In this document: positions 49,456 through 59,098 of the stretch, piece by piece
Numbering within the stretch: the stretch's first letter is position 1
How the letters are laid out: every line of letters starts with the position of its first letter
DNA from: Vicinamibacterales bacterium
GTDB taxonomy: Bacteria > Acidobacteriota > Vicinamibacteria > Vicinamibacterales > UBA8438
Assembly (NCBI GenBank): GCA_958296065.1
Contig: CATQHX010000003.1
Coordinates: 60,066 to 124,065 of the forward strand
Length of the DNA: 64,000 bases
Direction of reading: 5' to 3'
Position numbers and translations under genes: made by a program
Notes under the pieces: generated by a model
Told to the model about the DNA's origin: nothing
What the model saw: only the letters and a program-made list of their open reading frames with translations
Database searches by the model: none

Positions 49456-49459
49456 GACC

Positions 49460-49786
49460 GGCGCGCCGAACTGGACGCCGGCCGGCTGTGCGCCCGTCGT
49501 CGCCGCGCTGCGCATCCATGTCGAGACCACGCCCGAAGCGCGAGAGTGCATTCACTACCTGTTCGGGAACCGCCACCGGATGCGCTATCCGCAGTTCCGC
49601 GCCAAGGGCCTGTGCGTCTCGTCGGGCGTCGTCGAGGCCGGATGCAAGCAGCTCGGCGACCGGCTCAAGCGCGCCGGCATGCGCTGGACCGTCGCCGGGG
49701 CCAACGCCATCATCGCCCTGCCCTGCTGCATCCTCAGCGGACGCTTCGAGGACTTCTGGGAGCGACGTGCCGCAAGTGCCGCCTGA
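49460..49786 (+). pseudogene. ISKra4-family transposase, C-terminal fragment
   Basis: AALRIHVETTPEARECIHYL FGNRHRMRYPQFRAKGLCVS SGVVEAGCKQLGDRLKRAGM ending CCILSGRFEDFWERR is the C-terminal block of ISKra4 transposases (G-V-V-E-A-G-C-K motif with the catalytic glutamate). It is a different subtype from the intact copy at 61710-63296. Confidence 0.8.
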
Positions 49787-49977
49787 CGCTCATCTCACAA
49801 TGATGTCGTGCACCCAGGCCCTCCCCCACCTCGCGTGGCAGCGACATGTTATGCTCTAAATGGCGGTGTATCGGTGCTGGCGCATGCGTCCTGTGGGCGG
49901 CGATTCTAGCCGGCCCGTGTTCGGAGCAATATCTGTGACGACCAGTGCTCGCCGTCCGTGCCCAGGGAGGGCGCCAA

Positions 49978-50796
49978 GTGGAAGAGACAACCGCCACCAT
50001 CGAAGAGTCCTTCCGCGCGCTTGATGCCGGCACGGAAGCGTTGAACAGGGTGGCGAGGACCGTCGCCGCCGAAACCCGCCGCGCGACCAAGGCGGCCGCG
50101 TCCGGGGACCTGAAGACACTGAACACGGCCACTGACAAGCTCCGCGCGGCACGCCGGGATCTCGACCGCACAGGCGAGGCGCTGGTCGCCGCGGTTCAGG
50201 CATGCGAGAAGACCGTTGGCGATCGGCTGGGTAGCGGGTACCTCGAAGAGATTACGCGACAAGTCACGAGTGCGGGCGGCGAAGCGTTGCCGCACGAGGG
50301 ACAGCTACTGTGCCACCCGTCGATCGTGCGCGTAAACACCGAAACGCGCCGGGTAACGATCGACGGCAGGGCGTGGAAGTCGATCCGTCCGAGCGCGCTG
50401 ACGGCGGAACTGCTGAAGCGCCAGAAACGTCCCGTCGCGTCCGCGTCGAAGAGTGAGGCGTTCCTCGAAGCACTGCACAAGGTGTACCGCCGCATCGTCA
50501 GGCGGGACGGATCCAGCCTGGCAGCGGGGGGCGCTCCTGTGTCGGTGGTATCGCTGGCCGACATCTACGAGTTGATGACTGCGTTGCCGGGTACCCAGCG
50601 CGACTACCAGCGGATCGACTTCGCGCGCGATCTGTACCGCCTGGATACCTCCGGGACAACCAAGACACGCAAGGGCAATCGCATGCGGTTGGTCGGATCC
50701 ACCGGAACGAAGAACCGCTCTCGAGTACTGACGTTCATAGCCCCTGGAGGGCGCGAAATCACGTACTTCGGAATCCGATTCGGAGACCCGGCATGA
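49978..50796 (+). CDS. Uncharacterised protein, first gene of the BrxD-like operon
   Basis: 272 residues from GTG 49978 (GGGAGGG 7 nt upstream; the longer frame from 49945 lacks a site). N-terminal 75 residues are an acidic-basic coiled coil (ETTATIEESFRALDAGTEAL, AARRDLDRTGEALVAAVQAC). The rest is mixed alpha/beta: LLCHPSIVRVNTETRRVTID, VSVVSLADIYELMTALPGTQ, RVLTFIAPGGREITYFGIRF. No known motif found. Overlaps the next gene by 4 nt, so almost certainly works with the two ATPase-like proteins. Confidence 0.7.
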   Translation: MEETTATIEESFRALDAGTEALNRVARTVAAETRRATKAAASGDLKTLNTATDKLRAARRDLDRTGEALVAAVQACEKTVGDRLGSGYLEEITRQVTSAGGEALPHEGQLLCHPSIVRVNTETRRVTIDGRAWKSIRPSALTAELLKRQKRPVASASKSEAFLEALHKVYRRIVRRDGSSLAAGGAPVSVVSLADIYELMTALPGTQRDYQRIDFARDLYRLDTSGTTKTRKGNRMRLVGSTGTKNRSRVLTFIAPGGREITYFGIRFGDPA

Positions 50797-51749
50797 CAGG
50801 TGGCACGATCCCCGCGGCGGAATGGACAGAGTTCCTGGACGGGGAGTACCTCAGCGAGTACATCCCGCAGGGAGGTAGCGCCGTCAAGTTCGCGGTATGC
50901 GAAGCAGAGGCAGCCGACCGTTTGGCCACGTCGCTCCTCGCGGCCGGGGCACGGCGCAACTACGCCGCCGTGACGCTGCGGGCCGAGGACTTCCGGGCGC
51001 ACATGCCACAGGACTTGTACTGCCAGATCGCTGCTCAGCTCGATTGGCGCGGCTTCGTCCGCGAACGGATCTTGCGGCTCGCCGCCGACGCCAGCCTCGC
51101 GACAGAAGAAATCGCGACGGTGGGCAATGACGACCTGTTCGGATCCCTGACGAAGAAGAACCGTATCACTCGGCAGGAAGTCGTGCAGGAAGTGCAGAAG
51201 CAAATCTCCGCGCAGGTCTACCGGCGCAGATCCATGACGCGCAACTTCCGCGTCGCCATGACGGAGCTTTGCAGGGCGGAGAACGCCACCGACGGCGCCC
51301 CCTACAACGCAGGTCCCGTCCTCGATTGGCTGACCGGGCGGGAGAAGCGGGCGAGCGTCGTACGGCCCTTCTTCATCTACGGCACAATCGACCGGACGAC
51401 CGCGCGCGGCATGTTCGAGTCAACGCTGCACTGGCTGCGGGACTGCGGACAGGCTGGGTTGATCGTGCTCCTCGACAACCGGCGGGTACTGACCACGCCC
51501 AACCCGAAGGACGGTCTCAAGTACTACACGCGCATGATGGTCCTCGACCACTACGAAGTCCTGCGCGAACTGATCGACGACATCGACCGGCTGCCGGGAC
51601 TGCTGCTCGTCGTGACGACGGACTCCGCGTTCGTACAAGCTGGAAAGCGGAGCTACCGCGAGTACCAGGCCCTCGCGATGCGGATCATGAACGACGTCAG
51701 GGACGAACAGAGACAGAACCGGGCAGCCGCACTGGTGAACGTGAGCTGA
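50793..51749 (+). CDS. BrxC/D-like protein with degenerate nucleotide site
   Basis: 318 residues: FLDGEYLSEYIPQGGSAVKF AVCEAEAADRLATSLLA at residues 14-50 occupies the place where DUF2791-type ATPases have GGxxxKxxxGxxGxGKTH; here the Walker A lysine-threonine is absent. Later RDCGQAGLIVLLDNRRVL (about 215-230) takes the place of Walker B with D-N instead of D-E, followed by KYYTRMMVLDHYEVLRELID and LPGLLLVVTTDSAFV, which match the family well. So it is a full-length pseudo-ATPase relative, not a broken gene. Likely a structural partner of the downstream ATPase. The homology call is by pattern, not by search. Confidence 0.6.
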   Translation: MTGGTIPAAEWTEFLDGEYLSEYIPQGGSAVKFAVCEAEAADRLATSLLAAGARRNYAAVTLRAEDFRAHMPQDLYCQIAAQLDWRGFVRERILRLAADASLATEEIATVGNDDLFGSLTKKNRITRQEVVQEVQKQISAQVYRRRSMTRNFRVAMTELCRAENATDGAPYNAGPVLDWLTGREKRASVVRPFFIYGTIDRTTARGMFESTLHWLRDCGQAGLIVLLDNRRVLTTPNPKDGLKYYTRMMVLDHYEVLRELIDDIDRLPGLLLVVTTDSAFVQAGKRSYREYQALAMRIMNDVRDEQRQNRAAALVNVS

Positions 51750-51792
51750 CGAGGTCGGTACGAAAAGCGACGGGGAGGGAACAGCCTGCGTC

Positions 51793-53046
51793 ATGGACAT
51801 CAAGGCCCGCAAGGCGATCGAGGCTCTACGATGCGGGGTACCTAACGAAGAGGTTGTCACGGAACTCGGCTGTAACCAGCCGGACGCCGAGCAGCACTTC
51901 CGTAGCCTGCTCTCCAAGGAAGCGGGGATGCCCGCTCCGAATGACGGGCCAAGGTGCCGGGGAATGCTGGTGTCCGGGGGCTTCGGCAGCGGCAAGTCGC
52001 ACCTGCTGAACTACCTTGAACAGCTCGCCCTCAACGAGGGCTTCGTGTGCAGCAGAGTGACGATCAGCAAGGAAACGCCGTTCTACGACGACGCACGGGT
52101 CTTCCAGGAGGCTGCGCGCAGAGCCAAGGTGCCGAGGCGCGCCGGACCACTGTTCGAGGAGCTTTGCAGCGGCAACTGGTGGCAGCAGGCCGCGGCTGGA
52201 GAGCTGCTGCGACGCACCGAGCAGAAGGCACAACGCGGCGAGCTGGCAACGATGTTCGCAGCGACGCTACGGGTGTACGAGGACGAGTGGGACGCCGCCC
52301 TGCGAACGAGCATCGAGGGATGGTGGAGTGGCGAGAAGCTCCGAGTCTCGGACGTGCGAGACGCCCTCAAGCGGATGCCGGACCACCGGGACGTGCCGTG
52401 CAGAGGCCCCAAGGCGCACGAACTGCCGCGCCAACGCACACGCTTCGCGGCCGACTTCATCCGCGCACGCCATCGAGGATGGGTGCTGTTGCTCGACGAA
52501 CTGGAGCTGATCGGACAGTACTCGCGACTCCAACGGGCACGTTCGTACGCCGCACTGGCCAGATGGATGGGGATCGACGGGTCGGCGCCGGCCCCGGAGA
52601 TCGTCGTGGTGGGCGCCATAACCGACGACTACGCAGCTGCCAAGATCCGTTCCGAAGATGATGGCGGCGACCAAACCGCCGCACCTGCTACGCTGGCCGA
52701 GCGACCGCGCCATCAGCACCTCCGGGCCGCGTGCGAAGCGGGCTTGCAGTTCATCGAGCAGACCTGCATCGAACTCGGGGAGTCGGACGAAGAGGGCACC
52801 AGGGAAATCCAGGAACGGCTGCGGGGCATCTACAGTCGGGCGTACGACTGGGACGCGCCACCGGCAACGCCGCTACGCAACGCGGCCGAGAGCTGGACGC
52901 GAATGCGCCACCGGATCCGGGCACCCATCGAAGAATGGGACATGCTGCGGGTCGACCCCGAGACTACACCGCACATCATCACGGAAGAGCAACGAGCCGA
53001 CTACACGGAACGACCGGAATTGGAGAAAGAAGCCAGCGACGACTAG
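51793..53046 (+). CDS. BrxD-like P-loop ATPase (DUF2791)
   Basis: 417 residues: MDIKARKAIEALRCGVPNEE, Walker A GMLVSGGFGSGKSHLLNYLE (58-77), CSRVTISKETPFYDDARVF, Walker B GWVLLLDELELIGQYS (about 229) and VVVGAITDDYAA. The start A-I-E-A-L-R-x-G-V-P-N and S-K-E-T-P-F/L are hallmarks of BrxD of BREX and related DUF2791 ATPases. Such ATPases normally pair with a DUF1998-type helicase encoded next. Here an ATG AGC AGT TGA follows at about 53072 and then unrelated remnants, so the helicase has been lost. Confidence 0.75.
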   Translation: MDIKARKAIEALRCGVPNEEVVTELGCNQPDAEQHFRSLLSKEAGMPAPNDGPRCRGMLVSGGFGSGKSHLLNYLEQLALNEGFVCSRVTISKETPFYDDARVFQEAARRAKVPRRAGPLFEELCSGNWWQQAAAGELLRRTEQKAQRGELATMFAATLRVYEDEWDAALRTSIEGWWSGEKLRVSDVRDALKRMPDHRDVPCRGPKAHELPRQRTRFAADFIRARHRGWVLLLDELELIGQYSRLQRARSYAALARWMGIDGSAPAPEIVVVGAITDDYAAAKIRSEDDGGDQTAAPATLAERPRHQHLRAACEAGLQFIEQTCIELGESDEEGTREIQERLRGIYSRAYDWDAPPATPLRNAAESWTRMRHRIRAPIEEWDMLRVDPETTPHIITEEQRADYTERPELEKEASDD

Positions 53047-53127
53047 AGAGAGGAGCATCGACAGACCTCAAGATGAGCAGTTGACTCGTTGGGGGCGGTG
53101 TTACAAGCGGAGGGGGAGCGGGTCGGT

Positions 53128-53298
53128 TCAGCGCGGGTCACGGTGCTGCGTTCCGACTCCCTGTCGTACTGGTTCGGCGTCGGGAGGTTGCGCAGGGCTG
53201 GTGTTCTCGATGTACTCGGCCCAGTCGTTCATGAGCCGCCGTCGGCGCTCGAACAGGTCCGACCTCGCGTAGGCCGCCTCGACCGGGTTGCGGACCAT
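53128..53298 (-). pseudogene. P4-type integrase, last 56 residues
   Basis: MVRNPVEAAYARSDLFERRR RLMNDWAEYIENTSPA on the minus strand is the C-terminal block of P4-like integrases, with the catalytic tyrosine in EAAYARSDL. Everything upstream is missing. A second integrase scar besides the one at 607-1180. Confidence 0.8.
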
Positions 53299-53513
53299 CG
53301 GTCTGTCGTTCCCGCTCGGGATGCTCCAGTTCTACACCGCTCCCCTCCCGGCCGCCGGCCGCAGCGTCCCGGACCTGATATTAGTACACCGGGATGGGCG
53401 AGTGGCTCCAGACGATGATCCTCGCCGACGCCGGCAGCGCCATGCTGGAGCAGTTCTCACCCTTGCCGGAACCGCCTGGCGGGAGCAGCTTGGCGGGCAG
53501 GGGATCTTCGGGG

Positions 53514-53632
53514 GGATGGCCACCCTCGGCTGGGGAACGTGGTTACGACCGTGCTTCTGTATCTGCCGCTCTTGCTTATGGGTGGGGGATGGCCACCAGG
53601 ATGGCCACCCTCGGCTGGGGAACGTGGTTACG
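53514..53632. repeat. 34-bp direct repeat, two copies
   Basis: GGATGGCCACCCTCGGCTGG and the next 14 bases occur identically at 53514-53547 and 53599-53632, 85 bp apart. Surrounding frames are unrecognised fragments. Confidence 0.7.
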
Positions 53633-53739
53633 GACCTGCCGGGCGTGCTCGATGCGGCGAGGCGCTGCTACCTCAAGCTCGACTTCACTCCCGCGGGCGC
53701 GGCCCTACCGCCGCGCCCGCGAGGCCGGAGAGTTGGTAG

Positions 53740-53900
53740 ATGGAGCTGACCATCACCGACCTCAAGCCGTTGCTGCCGGGCCTCGAAGACGCGCTCGACG
53801 ACGAGCGGTCTCCGAAGTGATGATCAACGGTCCGGGCACTGTATTCTGCATGGCCGCACGGTGGCTTTGCGTCCCGGGCGCTGTTCGACTTCCTGGATGC
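53740..53900 (+). pseudogene. CpaF/VirB11/TrbB-type secretion ATPase, N-terminal scrap
   Basis: MELTITDLKPLLPGLEDALD DER, then after a one-base shift VSEVMINGPGTVFC: the D-x-x-V-S-E-(V/I)-M-(I/V)-N-G-P motif near the start of type II/IV secretion and conjugation ATPases. The remainder is absent, cut by the IS21 end at about 53930. Suggests an ancestral conjugative element. Confidence 0.55.
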
Positions 53901-53925
53901 ACGGCCGCGGCTCGGGTCGACGACG

Positions 53926-53999
53926 TGTCCACTTCCTTCACGTTCCGACGACCGTTGACAGTGTCAACGGTCACTGAGATCTGAAGGAAAGTGACCGCA
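53926..53999. repeat. Two IS21-type ends joined head to head
   Basis: GACCGTTGACA (53950-53960), G, TGTCAACGGTC (53962-53972) is a perfect palindrome. The similarity extends outward: CACTTCCTTCACG on the left mirrors CTGAAGGAAAGTG on the right. The right half is the presumed left end of the IS21 element that follows; the left half looks like the end of a second copy. Confidence 0.6.
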
Positions 54000-54055
54000 A
54001 GTCGGTTCAGGTCTGTTTTCTGAAGAAGCAGAAGACCAAGCGGAACGAAGGTCCG

Positions 54056-54420
54056 TTTGCGGACGGTGGGGTTCTGAGCCGGACGTCGGTGTTGGCCATA
54101 CCCGGCCGGGGTACCCTCGCGAGACGGAACGGCCGGTCTGGGCCGGACGGTGTGGTCGACGACGAACCGGAGAGGGCGTTCCGTCGAGCGACAACTCGAG
54201 TGCCGCGGAAGGCTCGTCTGGCGCACGCGGCAACCGTGGGGACGATCGGTGGCGGTTGTTGCGCCAGACGAGCCTGGAGGCGGCGCTATCGCGCGCGCGG
54301 ACCACGTCCGGATGGGCGTTGACGCTTGGCCGCGCGCGAATCCTGCGCTCCGCGGGGCCGGGGCAATTGACGGAACGCTGCGACGCCTCTCGGACGGCAG
54401 CGGAACGCCGGCAGAACCGG
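54056..54420. repeat. IS passenger repeat, copy B
   Basis: Same landmarks as copies A and C (see 38867-39175). In this copy the stem AGGCTCGTCTGGCGCA pairs perfectly with TGCGCCAGACGAGCCT over 16 bp, around a 39-nt loop. It extends further right, matching copy C up to GGAACGCCGGCA. Confidence 0.75.
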
Positions 54421-54779
54421 CAGTTGGCCGATGTCTCGGACCACACAGGTTTAATTAAGGAAGCAGCGGGTCGGTGGCGCCAGCAACAGCGGACCCGGTG
54501 GTGTCCACGAGACACCGGCGGTGGAGACGGTGACGACGGCTGGACGGAACATCGTCGTCGGCGCCCGTGCCTGAGCGGACGGAGTCACGGCGACGCCGGT
54601 GCTCGCAAGGAACGGGGCGTTCGGATACCGTTGAAGCGGACTCAGACGGGGGTGAGGGCCCGGGTGCGACCGGACCCTCGTGACCGCCCCGAGCTCCGAC
54701 AGACCGAGCCGGTCGGTTCCGTTGTGCCACGGTTCGTTCTCGCTGTCCAGTCGGAGCTCGCCCCGCGCGCTCCGACGCC

Positions 54780-55259
54780 GTGGACCTGCCGCTACGCCAG
54801 AAGACCTGCCGACACTGCAGCCGCCTGTTCGCCATCTGCGCCGCGTGTGATCGCGGCCATGCCTACTGCACGCCGCGCTGCCGGGCGGCGGGTCGTCGCC
54901 GGTCGGTGCGGGCTGCCCGGGCCCGCCATCAGCAGAGTTCCGAGGGCCGTCTCGACCATCGCGACCGGCAGCGCGCGTACCGCGACCGCCGCCGCGTGAC
55001 GGATCAGTCTTCCACCGCGGCACCGCGATCGACGAGACTCGCCGTCCCTGACGTCGCCGCGGTTCGGTTCCCCGTTCCCACGCGCTGTGTGGTCTGCGGG
55101 CGGACGAGCCGGTGGCTCATCCCGATGCGGGAGCCCCGCGTCGAACGGAAAAGGAGGGACGATGATCACGCCCGCGCAGCGCGCCGAGATCCGACGCCTG
55201 TTCTACGGCGAGCACTGGAAGATCGGGACCATCGCGGCCCAGCTCGGCTTCCACCATGA
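54780..55259 (+). CDS. Cys-rich small protein upstream of istA
   Basis: [51 protein letters not shown]: a double C-x-x-C zinc-binding start with a basic region, then [13 protein letters not shown] further on. Proteins of this type accompany some IS21 elements. The frame runs into istA; a one-base change near 55130 would give a stop overlapping the istA ATG (ATGA), so the 3' end is probably frameshifted. Function unknown, perhaps DNA-binding. Confidence 0.5.
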   Translation: MDLPLRQKTCRHCSRLFAICAACDRGHAYCTPRCRAAGRRRSVRAARARHQQSSEGRLDHRDRQRAYRDRRRVTDQSSTAAPRSTRLAVPDVAAVRFPVPTRCVVCGRTSRWLIPMREPRVERKRRDDDHARAARRDPTPVLRRALEDRDHRGPARLPP

Positions 55260-56663
55260 CACGGTCCGCGCCGCGGTGGAGCGTGAGTCGGCAGGCGTCC
55301 GCCCGCGCCTGTGTCGGCCCAGCATCCTCGACCCGTATCTGCCGTTCATCCGCGACACCCTGGCGCAGTATCCGCATCTGCGCGCCACGCGGGTCTACGA
55401 GATGGTCCGCCAGCGCGGCTATTCGGGCTCGGTCATCCAGGTCCGTCGCCTCGTACGGCGCCTGCGGCCCGAGACCAACCGCGCCGTCTACCGCCGCGTC
55501 GTCACCCTGCCCGGCGAGTCCGCGCAAGTCGACTGGGGCGCCTTCGGCAAGGTCCGCATCGGGCAGGGCACACGCACGGTGTCCGGATTCGTCATGGTCC
55601 TCGGCTACTCACGGGCGCTGGCCGCGCTGTTCACCTACGACCAGACGCTGGAGAGCTTCCTCCGAGGACACGTCGACGCCTTCGAGGCGCTGGGCGGCTG
55701 TGCCCGCAACCTGGTCTACGACAACCTGCGCAGCGCCGTACTCGACCGCCGCGGCGCCGCCGTGCAGTTTCATCCGCGCCCGCTCGACCTCGCCGGCCAT
55801 TACCACTTCGCACCGCGCCCCTGTACACCCGGACGCGGAAATGAGAAGGGGAAATCGAACGGCAGATCCAATACCTGCGGCACGCCTTCTTCGCCGCCCG
55901 ACCCTTCCGCGACCTCGACGACATCAATACCCAGTTCCGCCGCTGGCGAGACGAGGTCGCCCATCGGCGGCGTCATCCCGACCACCCCGACCGCAGTGTC
56001 GCCGACGTCTGGGCCGAAGAGAAGCCCCGCCTGCTGCCGCTGCCCGCCCATCCCTTCGAGACCGACCTGGTGCGCGTCGTCCGCTCCGGCAAGACCCCCT
56101 ACGTCCGCTTCGACCGCAACAACTACTCGATCCCGCACACCCACGTTCGAAAGCCGCTGACCCTGATCGCCTCAGCCACCCGCGTCCGCATTCTCGACCA
56201 ACAGACCGAGCTGACCGACCATCACCGCACCTACGACACCGGACTGACCGTCGAGGACCCCGCCCATGTGGAGAACCTGATCGTCGCCACCCGCCAGACC
56301 AACGCCCACACCACCCGCGACCGCCTCCGCGCCGCCGTTCCCGCCACCGCCACGCTCTTCGAGCGGCTCGCCGAACGCGGAGAGGCGCTGCGCCCGAACG
56401 CCACCCGGCTGCTCGCCCTGCTCGACGACTACGGGCCGCAGGAGCTGGCCGCCGCCGTCAACCTGGCCCTCGAACGCGACGCCCTCGGCGCCGGTTCCAT
56501 CGCCCACATCCTCGAAACTCGTCGGCGACAGCGCGGCCTCAAACCCCCGTTGCGGCTCACGCTGCCCGACCGACCCGGACTGCGAGACCTCGATGTCCGG
56601 CCGCACGACCTGGAGGCCTACGATGCCCTCGGACAGAAAAACTCTGACGACGCTGGCGACTGA
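55162..56663 (+). pseudogene. istA: IstA transposase (second IS21), frameshifted
   Basis: [43 protein letters not shown] core [40 protein letters not shown]. The frame breaks near 55845 and resumes [20 protein letters not shown] through [20 protein letters not shown] to the normal end. GGAGGG precedes the ATG. Overlaps istB by 41 nt. Confidence 0.88.
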
Positions 56664-57185
56664 CCTCCGGCGTCTCGGCCTCAACCGCACCGCCGATGAG
56701 CTCAACGACCGCATCGCCGAGGCTACTCGAAAGCGTTGGAGCGCTACCGTCCTGCTCGAGCACCTCGTCGCCGCAGAGCTCGAAGACAAGCAGCGCCGCA
56801 GCGTCGAGAGTCGACTCACACGCGCCCGCCTCGGGCGCTTCAAGCCGCTCGCCGACTGGGACTGGGAATGGCCCACCGCGCTCGACCGACCCGCCCTCGA
56901 ACGCATCCTCACGCTCGACTTCCTCGCCCGCGGCGAGAATGTGATCCTGGTCGGCGCGCAAGGCTTGGGAAAAACCATGCTGGCGAAGAACATCGCCCAC
57001 CAGGCCGTCCTCGCCGGACACTCCGCCCTCTTCACCACCGCCGCCGACCTGCTGCTCGACCTCAATGGACAGGAGACCGCACGCGCACTCGAACGCCGCC
57101 TGCGTCACTACACGCGCCCAACACTATTGGTCGTCGACGAGCTCGGATACCTCGCCTATGACGCACGCGCCGCCGACCTGATCTT
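56623..57185 (+). pseudogene. istB: IstB helper ATPase, 5' part, interrupted by IS3
   Basis: MPSDRKTLTTLATDLRRLGL, Walker A NVILVGAQGLGKTMLAKNIA, Walker B PTLLVVDELGYLAYDARAAD LIF. At 57185 the frame is cut by the IS3 element; the rest of the gene is at 59167-59404. Confidence 0.9.
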
Positions 57186-57602
57186 TGAGGTGGTCCCGGT
57201 CGTTTGGACCATTCGAGGGCTTTGCTAAGGTGTATTCCGGTTGCGAAACCATGCCCTCGTCGTCTGTCTGGATCTGATCATAGATGATGATGAGGTCCTC
57301 ATGAGTGAGTCCGCGAAGCGCGGCCGCGAGGCCCCGGGAGGGGGTCCGGGGGAGGGGTCGAAAGCGCCGTGGCGACTGGCGCACGATGCACCTGCGGGCC
57401 TGCCTGCTCTGCCGGTCGGGTGTGGCCCTCCTCGACGCCGCCAGACCTGTCCCGTCCGCCTCGTCGACCGCTCGATCTGTCTGACGTGCGACCGGGTGGT
57501 CGTTGTCGGCGTCAACTACTTTGCCGGCCTTCCGCCCTCCCGGCAACGTGCCTGCCGCTGCGCGTTCGTCAACGCCACACGACCATCCTGCACCGTTACG
57601 TA

Positions 57603-57940
57603 ACGGCCGGACGTCGGTGTTGGTCATGCCCGGTCGGGGTACCCTCGCGAGACGGAACGGCCGGGCTGGGCCGAACGGTGTGGTCGACGACAACGAAGCG
57701 GAAGGGCGTTCCGTCGAGCGACCACTCGAGTGCCGCGGAAGGCTCGTCTGGCGCACGCGGCAACCGTGGGGACGAGGGGAGTCGGTAGTTGCGCCAGGCG
57801 CGCCTGGAGGCGGCGCTATCGCGCGCGCGCGCGCGCGGACCACGTCCGGGTGGGCGTTGACGCTCGGCCGCGCGCGAATCCTCCGCTCCGCAACGCCGTG
57901 CAACTGGCGGAACGCTGCGGATGCCAGCCGAACGCCGGCA
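57603..57940. repeat. IS passenger repeat, copy C
   Basis: Third copy, inside IS3 between orfB and the left end. Same landmarks as A and B, with an expanded CGCGCG run near 57830. Preceded by the perfect palindrome CGTTACGTAACG (57594-57605), which also occurs at 39313-39324 in the first IS21. Confidence 0.75.
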
Positions 57941-57977
57941 TGACCGCCAGCTCGCTGCTTCCCGCTGCTCGCATGGG

Positions 57978-58790
57978 TCACGCTGCCCGCTTCTCGCCGT
58001 AGGCCTCGGCCGGCGTGCGACCCCCGAGCGCAGAGTGCGGACGTACGTCGCTGTAGAACGTCATCCACGCCCCGATCACCCGCTCGGCCTCGAACCCGTC
58101 GGTCAGTTCGTGCAGATACACCGCTTCGTACTTCAGCGACCGCCACAGCCGCTCGATGAAGACGTTGTCCAGGCACCGCCCGCGGCCGTCCATCGAGCAT
58201 TGCGCGCCCGCCGCCAGCACCCGCTCGGTGAACGTCGTGCTCGTAAACTGCGCCCCTTGATCCGTGTTGAAGATCTCCGGCGTGCCCGTCCGAAGCGCCG
58301 CTTCCAGCGCCTCGATGCAGAAGCCGGTGTCCATCGTGTTCGACAGCCGCCAGGCCAGCACGTGACGGCTGGCCCAGTCCATGACCGCGACCAGGTACAG
58401 GAAGCCCGCCGTCACCGGAATGTAGGTGATGTCGGCGCACCAAACCTGGTCCGGTCGGTCGATTGTCAGCTCCCGAAGCAGATACGGATAGATACGGTGA
58501 CCCGGCTGCGCGGCGCTCGTGCGCGGCTTGCGATAGACCGCTTCGAGCCCCATCAGACGCATCAGCCGGCGGACCCGGCGCCGCCCGACCGACACGCCCT
58601 CGCGCCCCAGGTGGCGCGCCATCTGCCGGCTGCCGTAGAACGGGTACTGCAGCGACAATTCGTCCATCCGCCGCATCAAGGCCAAGTTCTCCGCGGGCTC
58701 TTCCCGCGGCGTGTAGTACACCGACGAGCGGTTGATGCCCAGCAACGCGCACTGGCGCCGGACACTCAACGCGCCGTCCCGCTCGACCAA
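57978..58790 (-). CDS. IS3-family transposase OrfB
   Basis: 270 residues: MVERDGALSVRRQCALLGIN, YPFYGSRQMARHLGREGVSV, DDE triad in VWCADITYIPVTAGFLYLVA (D), FNTDQGAQFTSTTFTERVL (D) and FIERLWRSLKYEAVYL (E), HSALGGRTPAEAY at the end. Complete. Confidence 0.95.
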   Translation of the reverse strand: MVERDGALSVRRQCALLGINRSSVYYTPREEPAENLALMRRMDELSLQYPFYGSRQMARHLGREGVSVGRRRVRRLMRLMGLEAVYRKPRTSAAQPGHRIYPYLLRELTIDRPDQVWCADITYIPVTAGFLYLVAVMDWASRHVLAWRLSNTMDTGFCIEALEAALRTGTPEIFNTDQGAQFTSTTFTERVLAAGAQCSMDGRGRCLDNVFIERLWRSLKYEAVYLHELTDGFEAERVIGAWMTFYSDVRPHSALGGRTPAEAYGEKRAA

Positions 58791-58810
58791 CTCCAGGCGT
58801 GCGGCGCGGC

Positions 58811-59098
58811 TCAGCGTTGCAAGCCGCGCAGAAAAAAATCCCGCTCCACCGTCAACTCGCCGATCTTCGCGTGCAGGTCCCGGACTGTCGCCTCGTGCTC
58901 GGAGTCGCGCGACGCTCTGCCGCCCGCGAAGACCTCCTCCAATCCGTCGATTGCCTGGCGCTTCCAGACGCCTACCTGGTTCGGATGGATCTCGTGCTTG
59001 GCTGCGATCGCCTGCACGGTGCGGTCGCCCCGCAGTGCCTCGAGCGCCACCCGCTTCTTGAAGCTCGCCGTGTACTGCCGTCGCCGTTTCGTCGTCAT
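58811..59098 (-). CDS. IS3-family transposase OrfA
   Basis: 95 residues from ATG 59098: MTTKRRRQYTASFKKRVALE, HTH VQAIAAKHEIHPNQVGVWKR and a leucine-zipper-like end LHAKIGELTVERDFFLRGLQ. DNA-binding half; normally joined to OrfB by a -1 frameshift. Confidence 0.93.
   Translation of the reverse strand: MTTKRRRQYTASFKKRVALEALRGDRTVQAIAAKHEIHPNQVGVWKRQAIDGLEEVFAGGRASRDSEHEATVRDLHAKIGELTVERDFFLRGLQR

Noticed and set aside
57124..58752. 542-aa minus-strand ORF across the IS3 left part
   Set aside because: It runs through the non-coding passenger repeat and then reads the orfB region out of frame; no domain.
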